This document shows, in pieces, positions 13,905-26,228 of a stretch of DNA of 64,000 bases. Source of the DNA: Chionis minor (lineage: Eukaryota > Chordata > Aves > Charadriiformes > Chionididae); contig VZSF01007785.1 of assembly GCA_013398295.1 (NCBI GenBank), forward strand, positions 186,001 through 250,000. Reading direction: 5' to 3'. Position 1 is the first letter of the stretch. Every line of letters starts with the position of its first letter. The notes below the pieces were generated by a model, which made no database searches, was not told the origin of the DNA, and worked only from the letters and a program-made list of their open reading frames with translations. A program made the translations under genes and the position numbers.

Positions 13905-14030
13905 GTACTTTGATAGGCACTTTAAGTACCACTATTCCTGTTTTAGAGATTAGGAAACAAAGTAAAATACGATAATGAAATTTAGGCCAATTGTGTAGGA
14001 AATTAGTGATAAGATGAGGATTAGAATGTA
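13905..14030 (+). mobile_element. Probable MIR-type SINE remnant, strongly diverged
   Basis: The order of MIR words can be followed in sense orientation. 'ttttagagattaggaaacaa' at 13941 matches 'ttttacagatgaggaaactg'. 'ggccaattgtgtaggaaat' at 13985 sits where 'cccaaggtcacacagctag' lies in MIR, and 'gatgaggattagaatgtag' at 14013 where 'agctgggattcgaaccc' lies. Divergence is high, so an alignment is needed for certainty. Confidence 0.45.
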
Positions 14031-15009
14031 GTTATCAATTCTCAAAAATTCAGTCACATATCTGTGCTGCTTCCTTAGAGAATGGGATGGATTTATGTCA
14101 AATCCAAGCCTTCCTGGTATTTGAGAGATGAGCTTTCTTGACTTGTTCCTCAATCCTCACAGAGGGCTGTGTCTAGTTTCGGAATAGTCTTCCAATAAAT
14201 AGATGATAGGTTTGCTACCCACTGTATGCTGTTTGCTGTAAGGTTCAGTATGTTGATATATAGCTGATGGAATCTTCTATGTTCTCAGTTCCTTTATGTG
14301 TTAATGTAGGCACAGGATGGTTCCCTTCATAAGAATTTAACAATTAGGTACTTGTGTGATATCTGTAGAGATGTAGACTCTAAAACCAAACCTACACCAT
14401 CTAGCGTTCTCCCTACCAGAGACCGCAGCATTCTTACCTCTCACACATAAATTCAGGGTAATCTCGAACACAATTTTGAAACTTCACACTTTTAAACTTC
14501 TGCAGTTTTTAACTTCCTAAGACTTCAGATGGTGAAAAATAACCATATCCTTAAATAGTAGGATTCTGATGGTTAATTAGATTGTTAAAAGTTTGTACCT
14601 TATTTTTAAGTTTCAACCATTGCGTACCTTTATGTCCTTGTTAAAAGTTCCATTCACACTCTGAAATATCTCCTATTAGATAAATTTTAAACTCTTGGCT
14701 TTCTTTTGGATGAGTAAAATAGATTAGGTTTCTTGGTCTCTCATTAATAAAGCAGATTATTTTTCCAGATCATAAATCATTCTTGAAGCACTTTGTGTAA
14801 TTTGTCAAGGTGCTCATAGGTCTTCTGTCCACAGTGTCAGGTGGTGTCCTCACTGCGTGTTCAGTGGGTTACTCCCTTCGGAATTTTATTTGATCTTTGC
14901 TTGTTTATTAAAGCATCACCTTCATTGTTTCAGTTACTGGCTTATAGTGCAGCCTTTGTGTCCTGGGATGTTGTCTTCAGCTAGCATAGATCTAGTATAG
15001 CTCGTCATG

Positions 15010-15037
15010 TTATATGACATATAAGGCAATATATTGC
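15010..15037. repeat. Two adjacent AT-rich palindromes
   Basis: TTATATG-A-CATATAA at 15010-15024 is a perfect inverted repeat with 7-bp arms and a 1-nt spacer. GCAATATATTGC at 15026-15037 is a perfect 12-bp palindrome one base further on. Both could extrude as small cruciforms. They lie 12 bp upstream of the 21-bp tandem repeat. Confidence 0.85.
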
Positions 15038-15048
15038 GTCTAGTTTAA

Positions 15049-15173
15049 GAAACTATATTTCTGTTTGAAGAAGTGATGTTTCTGATTCAGTAGATAATAC
15101 ATCTGATTCAGCAAGTAATAGATCTGACTCACTGGGTCATTTATTTGCTTGGTAAGTAGTACATATAAGGTAA
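15049..15173. repeat. Diverged 21-bp tandem repeat, about six units
   Basis: Units run 15049-15069, 15070-15090, 15091-15111, 15112-15132, 15133-15152 (20 bp) and 15153-15173. The second to fourth units are the clearest, sharing the word TCTGATTCAG or TCTGACTCAC at their ends. The outer units are more diverged. As the period is a multiple of three, the minus strand stays open and reads as a repeated YYLLNQ-type heptapeptide. That is a by-product of the period, not evidence of a protein. Confidence 0.8.
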
Positions 15174-18100
15174 TTAACAAAGTATCTGGCTTAGTACATG
15201 ATCTGATTTTTTTATCCTGAATAATGAACTTGTGTATGTGCATGAGATTCTTCGCTAGCTGTCCGTAAAACCTCTGTCAAATTGGTTTTATGACATGTCT
15301 ATCGCAGTGCGTGGTCAAACACAATAGTTTCCCTGTTGTCACATAAAATACAGCAGCAGTCCCTCTGAATGTGAACATGAGCTAAATATAAACATATAAT
15401 ACATTTGCTTGTCAGTAAAGATGGGGTGTTTTTAGAATTCAACTGGAACCTTACAATTTCTTTTATGTAACTGAGAGTCTCCGGAGACGACTGTGTCTTG
15501 GATAGCCAAAAATCTATTTTGAGTTCTACCCAGTGCAATCTACACTTCCATCTGCTCCTTATTTTGTGGCAGTCTGAAGCATGCCAGCATGCAAGAGAAC
15601 AAAAGCAATCCCGTTTTGACTAGACTGGAACTACATCTGTGATTTTGTTGGTACAATCCCATTTGAGGCAGTAGGAGTAATTGATTTAGCGGGATTGGCA
15701 CGAAACCAGACATTTCAGGCCAGATTAAAGCTGAACTAATTTCTTGTATATTTTTCGTGCTGAAATTTTTTAAAAATATTGTGTTTTGTCATTATTCCAA
15801 ACAGAATGCTTTGATTTTGTGTAGGTTGTAAAGATTAGCACTACACTGGAGATGTTCTGGGGTGGAAAGCTTCCAGTCTCTGATTGCCACTGCTTTGCCT
15901 TCCCAGAGCTTTTAAAATATTAATATTCCTCTCTTTCTAATTCCTCTACTTTAAATGCCCACTTTCCGATACTGGGAGCAGAAGACCTGCCTGGTTTGAA
16001 GCAGGCACAGTTATTTGAAATTCAGAGCTAGGTTAGGTATTTCTGCCTGCCCCCACCTTGTGTCATACAGATGTGCCCTGATTTGTTATGATTTATGTGA
16101 CTCTTTATTTCTGCCTAAGAACAATTTTGTTGAGGTTTCAGTTACTTCTAAGTGCAATTAATTTTTGTAACAACTGTCAGTGAGAGGTGATTTTTCTCCT
16201 GAAGACAGCTGCTGAATGTGAGCATTTGGGAGAAAGGTGAATCCTTTGTCATTAGAGCTGTGAGATTTGTCCACAGGACCACACGCATATTCCCAGCTTT
16301 CCTGGTGGCCTGAGTTCCTTTAGTCCTTGCGCTTTTAGGAGATGATGAGCTTAGGCTGCTGTCTTTGAAACACAGAGCTAAAGCAGTCTTAGAACGTGAG
16401 ATGAAAGGGGGTGGAAAACAGTTTCTCCAGGGATCAGTTGCACTGGCTGAGAACGGGGGAGAAACTTCCCAGAGAGATCATAATGTTTGATTTCTTTATA
16501 AAGGCTAGATGTATCAGAATGAAGAATTTAAAATGGCTTCAACATAAATGTTTTAAAAAGAAAATGGAGCAAAAGACAGCTTAATCTGAATTTTCTCAAC
16601 CATTTTACATACAGGAATTTTAAGCATCCCCTAAAGAGTACTTTTATGTCAGTAAAGATGTATATACCATACAAAATGATAGTGCTATACTGTTGATTTA
16701 ACACTAGTTATTTTCTTCCCCTTTTTATGGTTTTGGAGAGGGGAGTAAACAAGTCTTCCTTAATTAGTGATCAGGTGCAGTGAGTTTCAACACATTGACT
16801 GATGGATATGATGCACGGGCAGCGGCTTTTGCAGCTTCCATTTACATGGAAGGAAGGGAAAAAGGCTGCTCTGTACAGCTGCATCCCGTGAAGGTAAATG
16901 CTCATTCCACAGGCCCGTGGCAGTGGAGGGATAAAGCTCCCAAAGCCCATGCTGTAAGGCTTTGCCTGGTAGGCTGATATTAAGGGAGGGGTATAAGGCA
17001 GATGAAAGGGTGTGCTGGTAGGTTGGGGGGAACTATGTATTTTATTTTTTTATTTTCTGTCATGACAAACATGAATGCATTTTTTTCCCCTATTGAAACT
17101 GGATTTTGAAATTTTTTTTAAAAAGTTGTTTGGGTTTTTTTTCTCAGTTAAAAAGCAAACCTGTTTTTACTCAATCGGGTATCTTTTGCAAAACTTCCAA
17201 TTTTGTTAAAGAGGTTGTGCTCCCTCAGAAAAGTGGCTGCTGTTTATTAATCAGGGTAAATAATTTGTCTGTGCATGAGTAGTACCCAGTGGTCAGTCCA
17301 TTCTGAATACGTGTCTATCCCAGTGACACTCTGTGGCGCATTTGTTTCTGCTTTCTGTAAAGGTAGGTGAAAAATGTGAGGAAAAAAATACCTAGGGTTT
17401 TAAAATAGGGGGAGACTTCCTATTTATGCTTAATACTTTGGAATATTTAAGCTTAATACTTTCTGTATTAAATTCAACTCTTTTGTAGACTGGAAAACTA
17501 AGGAGAGCAGGATACAAGTGAAATGATTACTACAAGAATCAGGAGCAAGGTGGCATAGGGCTTTGATTATGGTTATTTGAAACTGGTTTGGATTTTTTGC
17601 ACTTCTTTTTCCTTCTTTAACTGAGTAATTTGTATTTTGGAGAGAGGAGGTGTCAGTGTGGTGTTTGTTAAATATCCATCGTCAGGTCAAGAGAAGTTAG
17701 CCTTGATAAAGTGTATCCTTCTAAGATTCAAACACTTTTTCTTTCAGGTGAATCCCTTGGGTTTTTCTTAATTCTTGCAAGAAAAAGCTCTTTTGATATG
17801 CAAAACTTATAATCCATTTATAATCAGACTGTCTTGTGTTTGGCTGAGACTAGTGGTATTTCTGGCTTTGGGCTACCAACACTAGGATCAGGGAAGCTGT
17901 AGAAAGTGACTGGCACAGGAGAGCAGAAATGTGTGGATTAAAAAATTTATGTTGGGAATGAAATTGGATTTTCAAGCCAACAGGATTTCCCCTCTGTTCT
18001 CAAAGCAGAACTGGAGGCCTTTGTCAGCTGGTGCTGAGGAGAGAGAAAGGGAGAAGCTGTTCATTAGTGCACAGAGGCTTTGAAGAGGTGCCTTTGGGAA

Positions 18101-19144
18101 ACTCATGTTGTATGGAACAGCTCTCTGCTTACAGATGAATTATTCCAGGCTTTCTGTGACCAAGTGAGTCTCTTGGTAAAACAGACAATTTCGGAGAAAG
18201 GTAGTGCCAAGTGAACACAGAATGTTAGCATGTGATAGAGTAGCTTATTTTCATATCCCCCCCCATTCCTCTCTGGCTGGCTGACTGAAGTCAATTGCTG
18301 TGTGGTGGGTAGGAAGAAATATTTCATTCCCTAGCTTCCCCACGTTCTGCCAACTTGTTCTCAGAGCACTCTCCTGCCTGATATCTTACTTCCCACTACC
18401 CATCCCATGTTTGCACGTGTTCCTTTGCCAGAGACACCTCCAAAGCTGCAGCAGTAAAATTGATCTGAGCACACACACTATTAATATGAAGTGCTATTTC
18501 CTGTTAAACCAAGAGCAATGCTGTTTTTAGTCAAGTTATACTCTCCAAAGCACAGCAGACCTGAAAATGTCAGTCCAGTCTGTTTGTCCTGGCACTCGTG
18601 TGGTGCCTGAGCATAGGGTAGCAAGGTTGTGAGCCTACAGGGGACTGCAGATCCCACAGGTCTTTTTTTTTTTTTCCCCCTTATGCTTTGCCGAGCAATT
18701 ATGGTCATCACATTGAGGTTTATGTTGGCTTCAGTGCTCTTTTGTAAGTTATCTTTAGGATGTTTCTTACTGCCTTATTATGTGCACTTGGAAAATACAA
18801 TTAAAGCAGATTAGTATTTTATTAATATGATCGTATCCACGCTGTTTATAGGCAGCTGCAATAAGAAGAGCTGGAATCTCAAAGAAGGAGGTACAGAGGA
18901 TAAAAGGCTCCCAGCTGAAAAGGTTATGCCTGATACTTCACTCTGTATGGCAGCTTTCACAAAAGATAGCTTTGAACTAAATAGTAACCACAATGCAAAA
19001 CGTAGAAATATGCTGGTGTGTTGCTAATCTGTATGAATGTTTGGCGAGTGCTTTTGAGTACATTTGAAGGGCTGTTTGTGCATGCAGTCACTATATCTGC
19101 TGTATTGTTTCCCCAGGAAATCTCATTATTTTGAGAGGGTTTTT

Positions 19145-19232
19145 AACTGTATGAGGAAACTGAGGTGCAAAGAGGCTCAGGTGCCATCCTGGCAGTCTTC
19201 TCTGCACAGGCAGCTGCTCTAGCCACCTGCTT
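19145..19232 (+). mobile_element. MIR-type SINE remnant with internal deletion
   Basis: 'actgtatgaggaaactgagg' at 19147 is close to the MIR word 'acagatgaggaaactgaggc', followed by 'gcaaagaggctcagg' for 'cacagagaggttaag'. The end, 'tgctctagccacctgcttgt' at 19213, resembles the MIR 3' word 'tgctcttaaccactgcgctg'. The segment between, which should hold 'cttgcccaaggtcacacag', is missing, so an internal deletion is inferred. Identification is by recalled consensus. Confidence 0.5.
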
Positions 19233-19534
19233 GTAGCCACTCTGTCACCAAGAGCAGTTTGCAAGAAGGGGGTCTAAATGAGCTGTGCAGAGGTTTTGAA
19301 GGCTGTGCTATTCAGCTCTCAATGCCTACAAGTCAGGCAGGTGTCTAAGGAGGCAGGTTCCACAAAACTGTAGGCAGACAGCTCATGAAGACATAAGAAG
19401 GGCATTTTTATAGGTAAGAGCTGTTAGGAAAATACTGAATGCCTGGCTCTGTGTGTGTGTGCATGGGAGAAGAGTGGGAGAATCCTTTGTCGCTTGCCTG
19501 GCAACTCTTCAAAGTACCTGAAAATTTACACAGA

Positions 19535-19580
19535 ACTTTGCCTGAGGTCACACAGCGAGTCAAGGCTAGGCTGTCATCCC
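19535..19580 (+). mobile_element. MIR-type SINE core fragment
   Basis: 'tttgcctgaggtcacacagc' at 19537, followed by 'gagtcaaggctaggctgtca', matches the MIR core word 'cttgcccaaggtcacacagc' and the following 'tagtaagtggcagagctggg'. Only about 45 bp can be recognised. It is probably independent of the remnant at 19145, which has its own 3' end. Confidence 0.5.
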
Positions 19581-22000
19581 CCACAATAGGTGAGTTTTTT
19601 AAGACAAAAGTAAGCCAGACAATTGTGTTTGGAGTTAGTGCCCAACTACATACAAATTAAGTTGTGCCATACTCTAAGGAGCTTCTACAGCCAAAAAACA
19701 CCAAGAAACCCCAGCAACTCACGTACTTAGTCACATTCTCTTTAGTGGCTTGGGTCATTCAAGTATTGCTTACAGTCATGAGCAATATAGAGCCAGGAAC
19801 TTCAGAACTGGCTGAAAATGAATTCCAGTTTGCAAGGCTGTTTCTAGTACAGGTTCCCTGCTGCTTAATACAAGGTGAGTATATTGGGATTTCTCTTCCT
19901 TGCTGGTTGCGTGTCTGTGTGGGTATGGAGGTGTTTAGAAACCTTGCACTTCTGGTAAGCGTGGCTTCAATAAGCTGTGTAATTCCAAAGTTACTGGGGG
20001 CCAAATGGACAGGAATGTGACATGTATGAGAAGTCTTGTTTTCTCAGGAAACAAGGCTAGGAATATAAAGCGTAAAGTCACTACCCACAGGAGTTAAAGA
20101 GCTGGGCTTCTCCTTGTTGCCTTGACCCTGTTTTTATTTGCTTTTTACTCATAGGGGCTGGTTTTTAATATTAGGACGGTACTTATAATGAATCTTATTT
20201 TCCCAATCCTTCCTGTTCTTCTCCATTAAATCTCTCAGGACTGGCTAATCCCAACGTCTTTGTGAATTAATTTTCCACAGGACCCTTTTCACTCTTTAGT
20301 TTACACATACATCCTTTCCTTCTCTGTCATCTTCTCTGTCTTTACTCTTTGCACCTTCTTACTCCTCCCTTTCCTTTACCCATCTCCTCCTCTTTTGCTT
20401 AACACTTCAGCTATTTTGGCTTCCAGTTTTATCACACCAGTGGGAGACCAGCAACTTGCCAATGCATGAAATCACTTCACTGATGGCTCTTGATGTGTTT
20501 GCCAGTAGCCAGCTGGAGAACTAAATGCTGGTAAGCCAGATACGGTCTAGTTCCGCTGAACTCCATATTACTATGAGATCCAAACCACCCACCTCTTTCC
20601 CTTGCATCAACTGTTCCATTTCTGCTTGCTTATCTTAGAGCAGCATTAGTGCTGGTTTCATGCACTTACTGGCTAGACAAGAGATGTAGGGTCAGTCTTG
20701 GTAGCTAAGTATGATGTGGTGTTATGTTCTTAAGTGCAGCAGAAGACCAGAGCAGAAGAAGAGGACATACAGCCTTCTGCGAACCCACAGCTCAGGAACT
20801 GTAGGTTTGGCACATGGCATGTGGAGGACTTACTACCTGTGTGTTCTTTATTATGTTATATGAAAGCAACCCACAGGGATGTGACCTTTGGCCTAGGGCT
20901 CCCATTGCGTGTGTTACACAGAGGCAGAATAGAGACTTGGCTTCCAGGAGTTGATAACCTGTACAACAAAATGCCAAGAGCAGGGTAAATGAGGGATAAA
21001 ACCAGGGGTTCTGACTGGAGGTGGTTCAAGCTGGCCTGAAGAGCGCTGAGCAGGTACCGTGTTGATGCAGAACTTAAGGGAGATGTTCTGTTGGAGCTCC
21101 TCACTTTTATTACTTACCTGTAGATTTACAAGTGCTCTAAGGAGGGAGGCTGGGTTCAGAAATTAGCAGGTGTAGAATGTGGTAGCTCTCCATGTGAGGA
21201 AGGCTGGATTTCTCTATTACTTAAACATCAACATGATTTCTTCCCCCTCTGAGGTCAATTATGCTGATTCTGCCACATTGGGTCCTAACCTGTGTACAAT
21301 GTCAGCGTCACCTTGATCAGGTGGGGTGAAAAATGTGTGCTGTAAGTCTGGCAATAAGATATTAAAATTTCTGGTTGCTGGCTGCTATTTATTGCAAATG
21401 TTATTGGTTTAAATAATAAAAAAAAAAGTTGGGTGTGTTTTATTTTTATTTCTGTTGCCATTTAGAAAACAATTTGGGTCCATCATCAGGTTGCTGAAGG
21501 AGAAATTTTCTCATGAGTGCAACATAGTAATAGTTTGTAAGGCAGAAGACAAACAGCCCAGCTCCTGAGATGTGGCTTCAGAGCGAATGGTGTATTCTGC
21601 TAGAAAGATTGTTGTTACTGTACAGCTCACGGGAAACACGGTTTTGAACTGGTTTCTGGTGCTTGCATTGCAGCTGACTCCTTGGGTTATGTGCTTCTCA
21701 CGGAGTCATGTCATGTGCTGCTTCTGTTTGGCTTGTGAGTGTGCACTTTAATTTGGAGATTTATTTTTTTAATCCTGCAGTGATTAAAAAAAATCAAATT
21801 AATCTACTATTATAAAGGATGATTGCCTGGCTGGTTTTCATTGCTCATAATTTAGTTAATAAGTCATCTAAATAACAGGAAGATAGGGAAAGCCAAAAGG
21901 TGAGACAGTTCTTATAATTAATTTTTCATTATATCCATGCTATGTCTTGGCAGCAGGAAAATAAGCCGTTCCTCATAACTGTGACAGTTCAATAGTGACA
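19581..22000. other. Unique non-coding sequence with a pyrimidine-rich tract
   Basis: No genes or transposons are recognised. The stretch 20190-20400 is pyrimidine-rich (repeated CTTTCC, TCTTCTC and CCTCC words) without a fixed period. The stretch 21770-21950 is AT-rich, with several TAAT-type words. Confidence 0.55.
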
Positions 22001-22368
22001 GAGAAAAGAAGGCTGAGGGGAGACCTTATCCCTCTCTGGAGCTACCTCAAAGCAGGTCGTAGAGAGGTGGGGGTAGGTCTCTTCTCCGCAGTAACAAGTG
22101 ATAGGACAAGGGGAAATGACATCAAGTTGCACCAGGCGAGGGTTAGATTGGATATTAGGAACAATTTCTGCACTGAGAAGGTTATCAAGCATTGGAACAG
22201 GCTGCCCAGGGAGGTGGTGGAGTCGCCATCCCTTGAGGTATTTAAAAGACGGGTAGACGTGGTGCTGAGGGACATGGGGTAGTGGTGGTTTGGGCAGTGT
22301 TAGGTTGATGGTTGGACTCGATGATCTTAAAGGCCCCTTTGAACCTAGATGATTTTATGATTCTATGA
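22001..22368 (+). mobile_element. CR1 LINE, 5'-truncated 3' end
   Basis: CR1 in sense orientation, beginning in GAGAAAAGAAGGCTGAGGGG and ending in GATTTTATGATTCTATGA. An open frame covers the C-terminal tail of ORF2 to a TAG at 22280-22282 and includes a TSDRTRGND stretch and a [11 protein letters not shown] stretch. About 90 bp of 3' UTR follow, with TTGGACTCGATGATCTTAAA. It belongs to the same subfamily as the copies at 13484 and 46411 (shared TTTAAAAGACGGG and GGACATGGGGTAG words). The reverse transcriptase domain is absent, so it is not mobile. Confidence 0.95.
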
Positions 22369-22649
22369 CTAGAGTTGGTTCAGCTAGTTTCTTGATCTTT
22401 CATTAAGAGCATTTGGAGTAGGCCTGGTCCTTGCTGAAGTGACTGGCGCTTGTTGGCAAGCAACCAGCAGTCAGAGGAGAGCCATGGAAAGAAATCATGG
22501 GTTTGCCCAACATCTAGGTGTTTGTGTGATGTTTCTTTATGATTCTCCTCATGACTTTTCTTTTCACGTTGATGGTTCAGCAGGTGGTTTGGCTTTGGGG
22601 CACAAGCACAGCATGCTCTACCCGCAGAGCTCTGTATCCAAAATTTGGA

Positions 22650-22800
22650 TTTGTCTAGGTTGGATCCATTCCCCATTCTTCTCCACGCTTTCTTTGTGTG
22701 CTTGAACAAGTCACTTAGCTTTTCTCTACTTGCCCACTGGGAAGAGGAGAGGATAAATGCATTAGAAAGCTGGGAAACTGTTAAATGCTGTGTTAATAGG
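22650..22800 (-). mobile_element. MIR-type SINE remnant
   Basis: The plus strand reads 'tgcttgaacaagtcacttag' at 22699, almost the reverse-complement MIR word 'accttgggcaagtcacttaa'. It is followed by 'cttttctctacttgcccact' where MIR has 'cctctctgtgcctcagtttc', then 'gaggataaatgcattagaaa' where MIR has 'gaggattaaatgagataata'. The order and spacing fit MIR. Confidence 0.6.
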
Positions 22801-24269
22801 AATCATACACACGCACTTAGGTAAACACACATCAGTAAAAATCTCTACCTGTTACAGTGGTTGTGTTACACCTTCCAAACTATATGAGGTGGTTTTGCTT
22901 GTGTTTGTAGAACATGGAATAATAATGCAAAGTGATACGAAGTCTCCCAGTCATTTCAGCATGGGAAGACCATTATAGTGCAGTGGTGACTTACACTTCA
23001 GCAGCATTAGCTCTCCTATCCCAAACAAAAAGCCTGCACCAGGTGACTGAGTTGATCTTACCTGTTTTTAGGAGTGGATTTGGGAGGGCTGTTGTTACTT
23101 CTTCCATTTCTTAGTGAAAAGTCAAAGCAGTTCAACCAATTGCAGGGCCAGATCCAAACCCAAAGAGTAAGGAGATCGTAGAAATGCAGTTTTTTCCCTA
23201 TTTCTCTGCATTTCCCCTGTGCTCCTTCCCCCTCCCTCTTTCCTTTTTTCTTTCTAGTCTGATGCCTGCATACATCCTAAATTCAGTCCCTGTAAGTAAC
23301 ATGTCAAGGGCATTGCTATATTGTATTGCTAAATTGCTCCTATTGTTTGTTCTTTATCTATGTCTTGTATGATAAATGGAAAAAGGAAAACATTTAGAAA
23401 ACAAGAATGTAAGTCTGCCAGAATTGCCAAATAATTCATGAGCAAGGTATGCCCGTGACAACTAAGAGTTTGCATTTTTTTATGGATTCTATATCAAGTA
23501 TGTGGTGCCCCTTTTTCATGACAAATTAATGTGAACTCAAACTACTTAGTTTGATTCATGTGCCAGTTTTAGCTTCACTCAGCCAGGATATTCAGTTGCT
23601 TGAGAAATATTTCTAAAAATTGCTTTAGTGGGGTCTGCTTCAGGCTAAGTTTGTGTAAAGGATGCTTTCCTTAGCCCAAAAGGAGTTATTTACAGCGGCG
23701 GGAATATCAAACCAATGAGGTAAAGACAAAGATGTTTTGTATTTGAGGAGAATGGAAATTCCAACCCTCAAATCCACTGGGCTTATTAAAAGTTGGGCAG
23801 AAGGTTTTGTCAGCCTTTTTGAATCTGTTCTGCTGGAGTGTGATTGTTTTCTGATATTTTAACAGAAAATTCACAGACGTAGGCAGAGAATAGAATAGTA
23901 AATCTGAATGTTGGACAGTATACCGATGGATGATGATATTTTTGGATGCCTACTCTGTTAAGGTCAGTTATTTGCTTTGTGAGATTGAGTCAAACTGACA
24001 GAAAAGGGGGAGAATGAATTCTACTAAGGTAAAAATACCCAGAGAGTTACAGTATGCAGACCAGGCAAAGGGCATCTACAGGTAGAAGTCCTAAGTCTGA
24101 ATCTTCATGCAGTCAGCCTCTCATGAGGTTAATTAGCACCTTACTCTGTTTGGGCCATAATAATCAACTGGCCTCTGCAGAAATTCAAAGTGAGGTTCAT
24201 TTCTTCTCTCTATCAGACATTTATCAGTTTATTACCAGCGTAGCCTGATAAATGACTTGAGGGTTGCAC
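22801..24269. other. Unique non-coding sequence
   Basis: No element is recognised. The stretch 23210-23262 is a pyrimidine-rich run. Frames are about 62 codons or fewer. Confidence 0.55.
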
Positions 24270-24385
24270 TGTTGAGCACTTTCCTAGAGACACAAGTGAA
24301 GTGACTTACCCAAAGTTGCACAGCAAGTCAGTGATTGAGCTGGGAGTGTCCTACCCTGGCTCCAGTTAAAATCCTGTCATCTTGC
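24270..24385 (+). mobile_element. MIR-type SINE remnant
   Basis: 'gtgacttacccaaagttgca' at 24301 corresponds to the MIR core 'gtgacttgcccaaggtcaca'. 'cagcaagtcagtgattgagc' follows in place of 'cagctagtaagtggcagagc', and then 'tgggagtgtcctaccctggc' in place of 'tgggattcgaacccaggtct'. Three consecutive words match in order, making it one of the clearest MIRs in the window. Confidence 0.68.
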
Positions 24386-26228
24386 TTGTTTTTCTCACCT
24401 CACAGGGGGAGCATAATAAGCAAGTTTTCTGTTTTGTGTATGGTTGGGTTTGTTCCTGCTGTGATCAGGAAAGAGAAGATTTTGCGCTGCACTGTTGGTG
24501 TTCTTTTAGAGCCTCCTGCTGCTCTACAGAAAAAAAAATAGAAATTGAGGGGAAAACGCTCAGTGCTGCCCATAATGTTGCAGGAGAAGATGATTACTTC
24601 TCTCCTTGTGACTTCCAGAGCAGCAGCAGCAGAGCTCACATCCAACGTTGTGATCTCTGAGTAATACCTAGATGCAAATATTTATTGATTTCAGACTGAG
24701 GAATCCTGGGAAAGTAGGAAGTTTTAGACTCTTCTCCTTTCTCCTGTGCTTGAAACTGGGTACAGCAGGGTCTGTGTTCCTGCTGAGAACTCCTTCAAGG
24801 TCTATAGCACCGGCATTTAGTGTCTTAAATCCCAGGCTATCTATTTTGGAGCTAGACCTGCATAAGAAATCTGGGCGAGACCATCATTTGTTTTATCTAG
24901 GATCATTATAAATGATGTTTTGATGCTTGCCTTGCTGGGTTTGTCATCACATACTGTCTTTATTTTGGAGTCTGATAGAGGTGTGTAATAAGATAAATAT
25001 TTTGGCATGTTTAACAGCCAGTGAGGTCGTTCTTGGGGAACAGAGAAAAGTACATGATAATTGTTGTGTATGTAGGAGGGCAACGTGGCTGGGGAGGTAA
25101 TTTTGGTTGTATTAGACAGTTTTTGGCAAGGGCTAGGTAAACATGAATTGTAGCCAAAAATAAAACCAAACTACCCCTTCCCTGGAAGCTTGGCTGGATT
25201 AATTTCCATGCTTCCCATGTTCTAACAGGACGAAGTCAGGGAAGCCTTTCTGGGTTTGTACATGCTCTGAGCACCGCTCCTGTTAGGCCCTCTGTTTGTC
25301 CTGCCAACTGGCACAGCCTTAAGTCATCACCATGCTATGCCTTGGGCAGAATTATCCTTCATACAATCTCGCTGAGGTCAATGAAAAGATGAGTCCAGAT
25401 TTCTGGAAGTGCATTTTCTCTCCAGCCTGCTTGTATGCCTTTCTTCCTCTTGCCTTTGTCCATGGCCGTACTCAAAAACAGTGCGGTCAAGTCAGGAGTG
25501 CTCTGGGACACCAGACCTGTGCAGTACATGCCATGGAAGGTGCATAGTGCTGGATGGATTGTTTTTTCTTGCCAGTGTGTGTGCTAAATACTAGGCTAAA
25601 TCCTTTTGGATTAGATGAACGAGGGGAAGAGACTGTATTTCTAGAGGGTATTTTCTTTCCATGCCCCTGATTTTTGTGTACTTAAATTTTGTTCTGAACT
25701 GGAATCAGCATGTTTGGCACATTTTTTTCCAATCTATTTCAGTTATAAAGATTTGAAGTAGCATCCAAAAAAAATGCTGATTCCTTCAGGATAGCACTCA
25801 GCAGTCAGCACAGCACTTTGTCACAGCTCTGCTTGGTGGCATGCTGCATGCTATTTATATCTCTTCTTATCTTTCCTAAGTCCTGGCTGGAGGAGAAGCC
25901 CAGCAGGCCGGGGTCTGCAGACAGACCTCATGTGAGCCCTGGCGCTGCCATTCATGTGTCATGTGTCCTGTGATAGCAGGAATGTCTTTCATGTAAATGC
26001 TCAGACATTCCTGAAACCAGGCATATGGAACACTCAGACCTTACTCCTTTGTGTTAATGATGGTCTAAATACCTTTTCTGGTCCAAATATTTAACTTTTT
26101 TACATTGTGATATATGTAGGCTCTTGGATATTTGAACCTTGCATCAGTGTGAGAATAATCATGGAAGTCAAACAGATTATACATACACAAGCCTAAGTGT
26201 GGAGTAGGGGAATGAGGCCCAGAAAATT

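Larger units (their letters stand above)
14031..19144. other. Unique non-coding sequence
   Basis: AT-rich DNA. Apart from the palindromes and 21-bp repeat at 15010-15173 and a C9 run near 18256, no element is recognised. T13 at 18663-18675 is simple sequence. Reading frames are short and lack motifs. Confidence 0.6.

Noticed and set aside
19145..19580. One MIR split by a 300-bp insertion
   Set aside because: The first part appears to have its own MIR 3' end (TGCTCTAGCCACC), so two independent remnants, one with an internal deletion, explain the sequence better.
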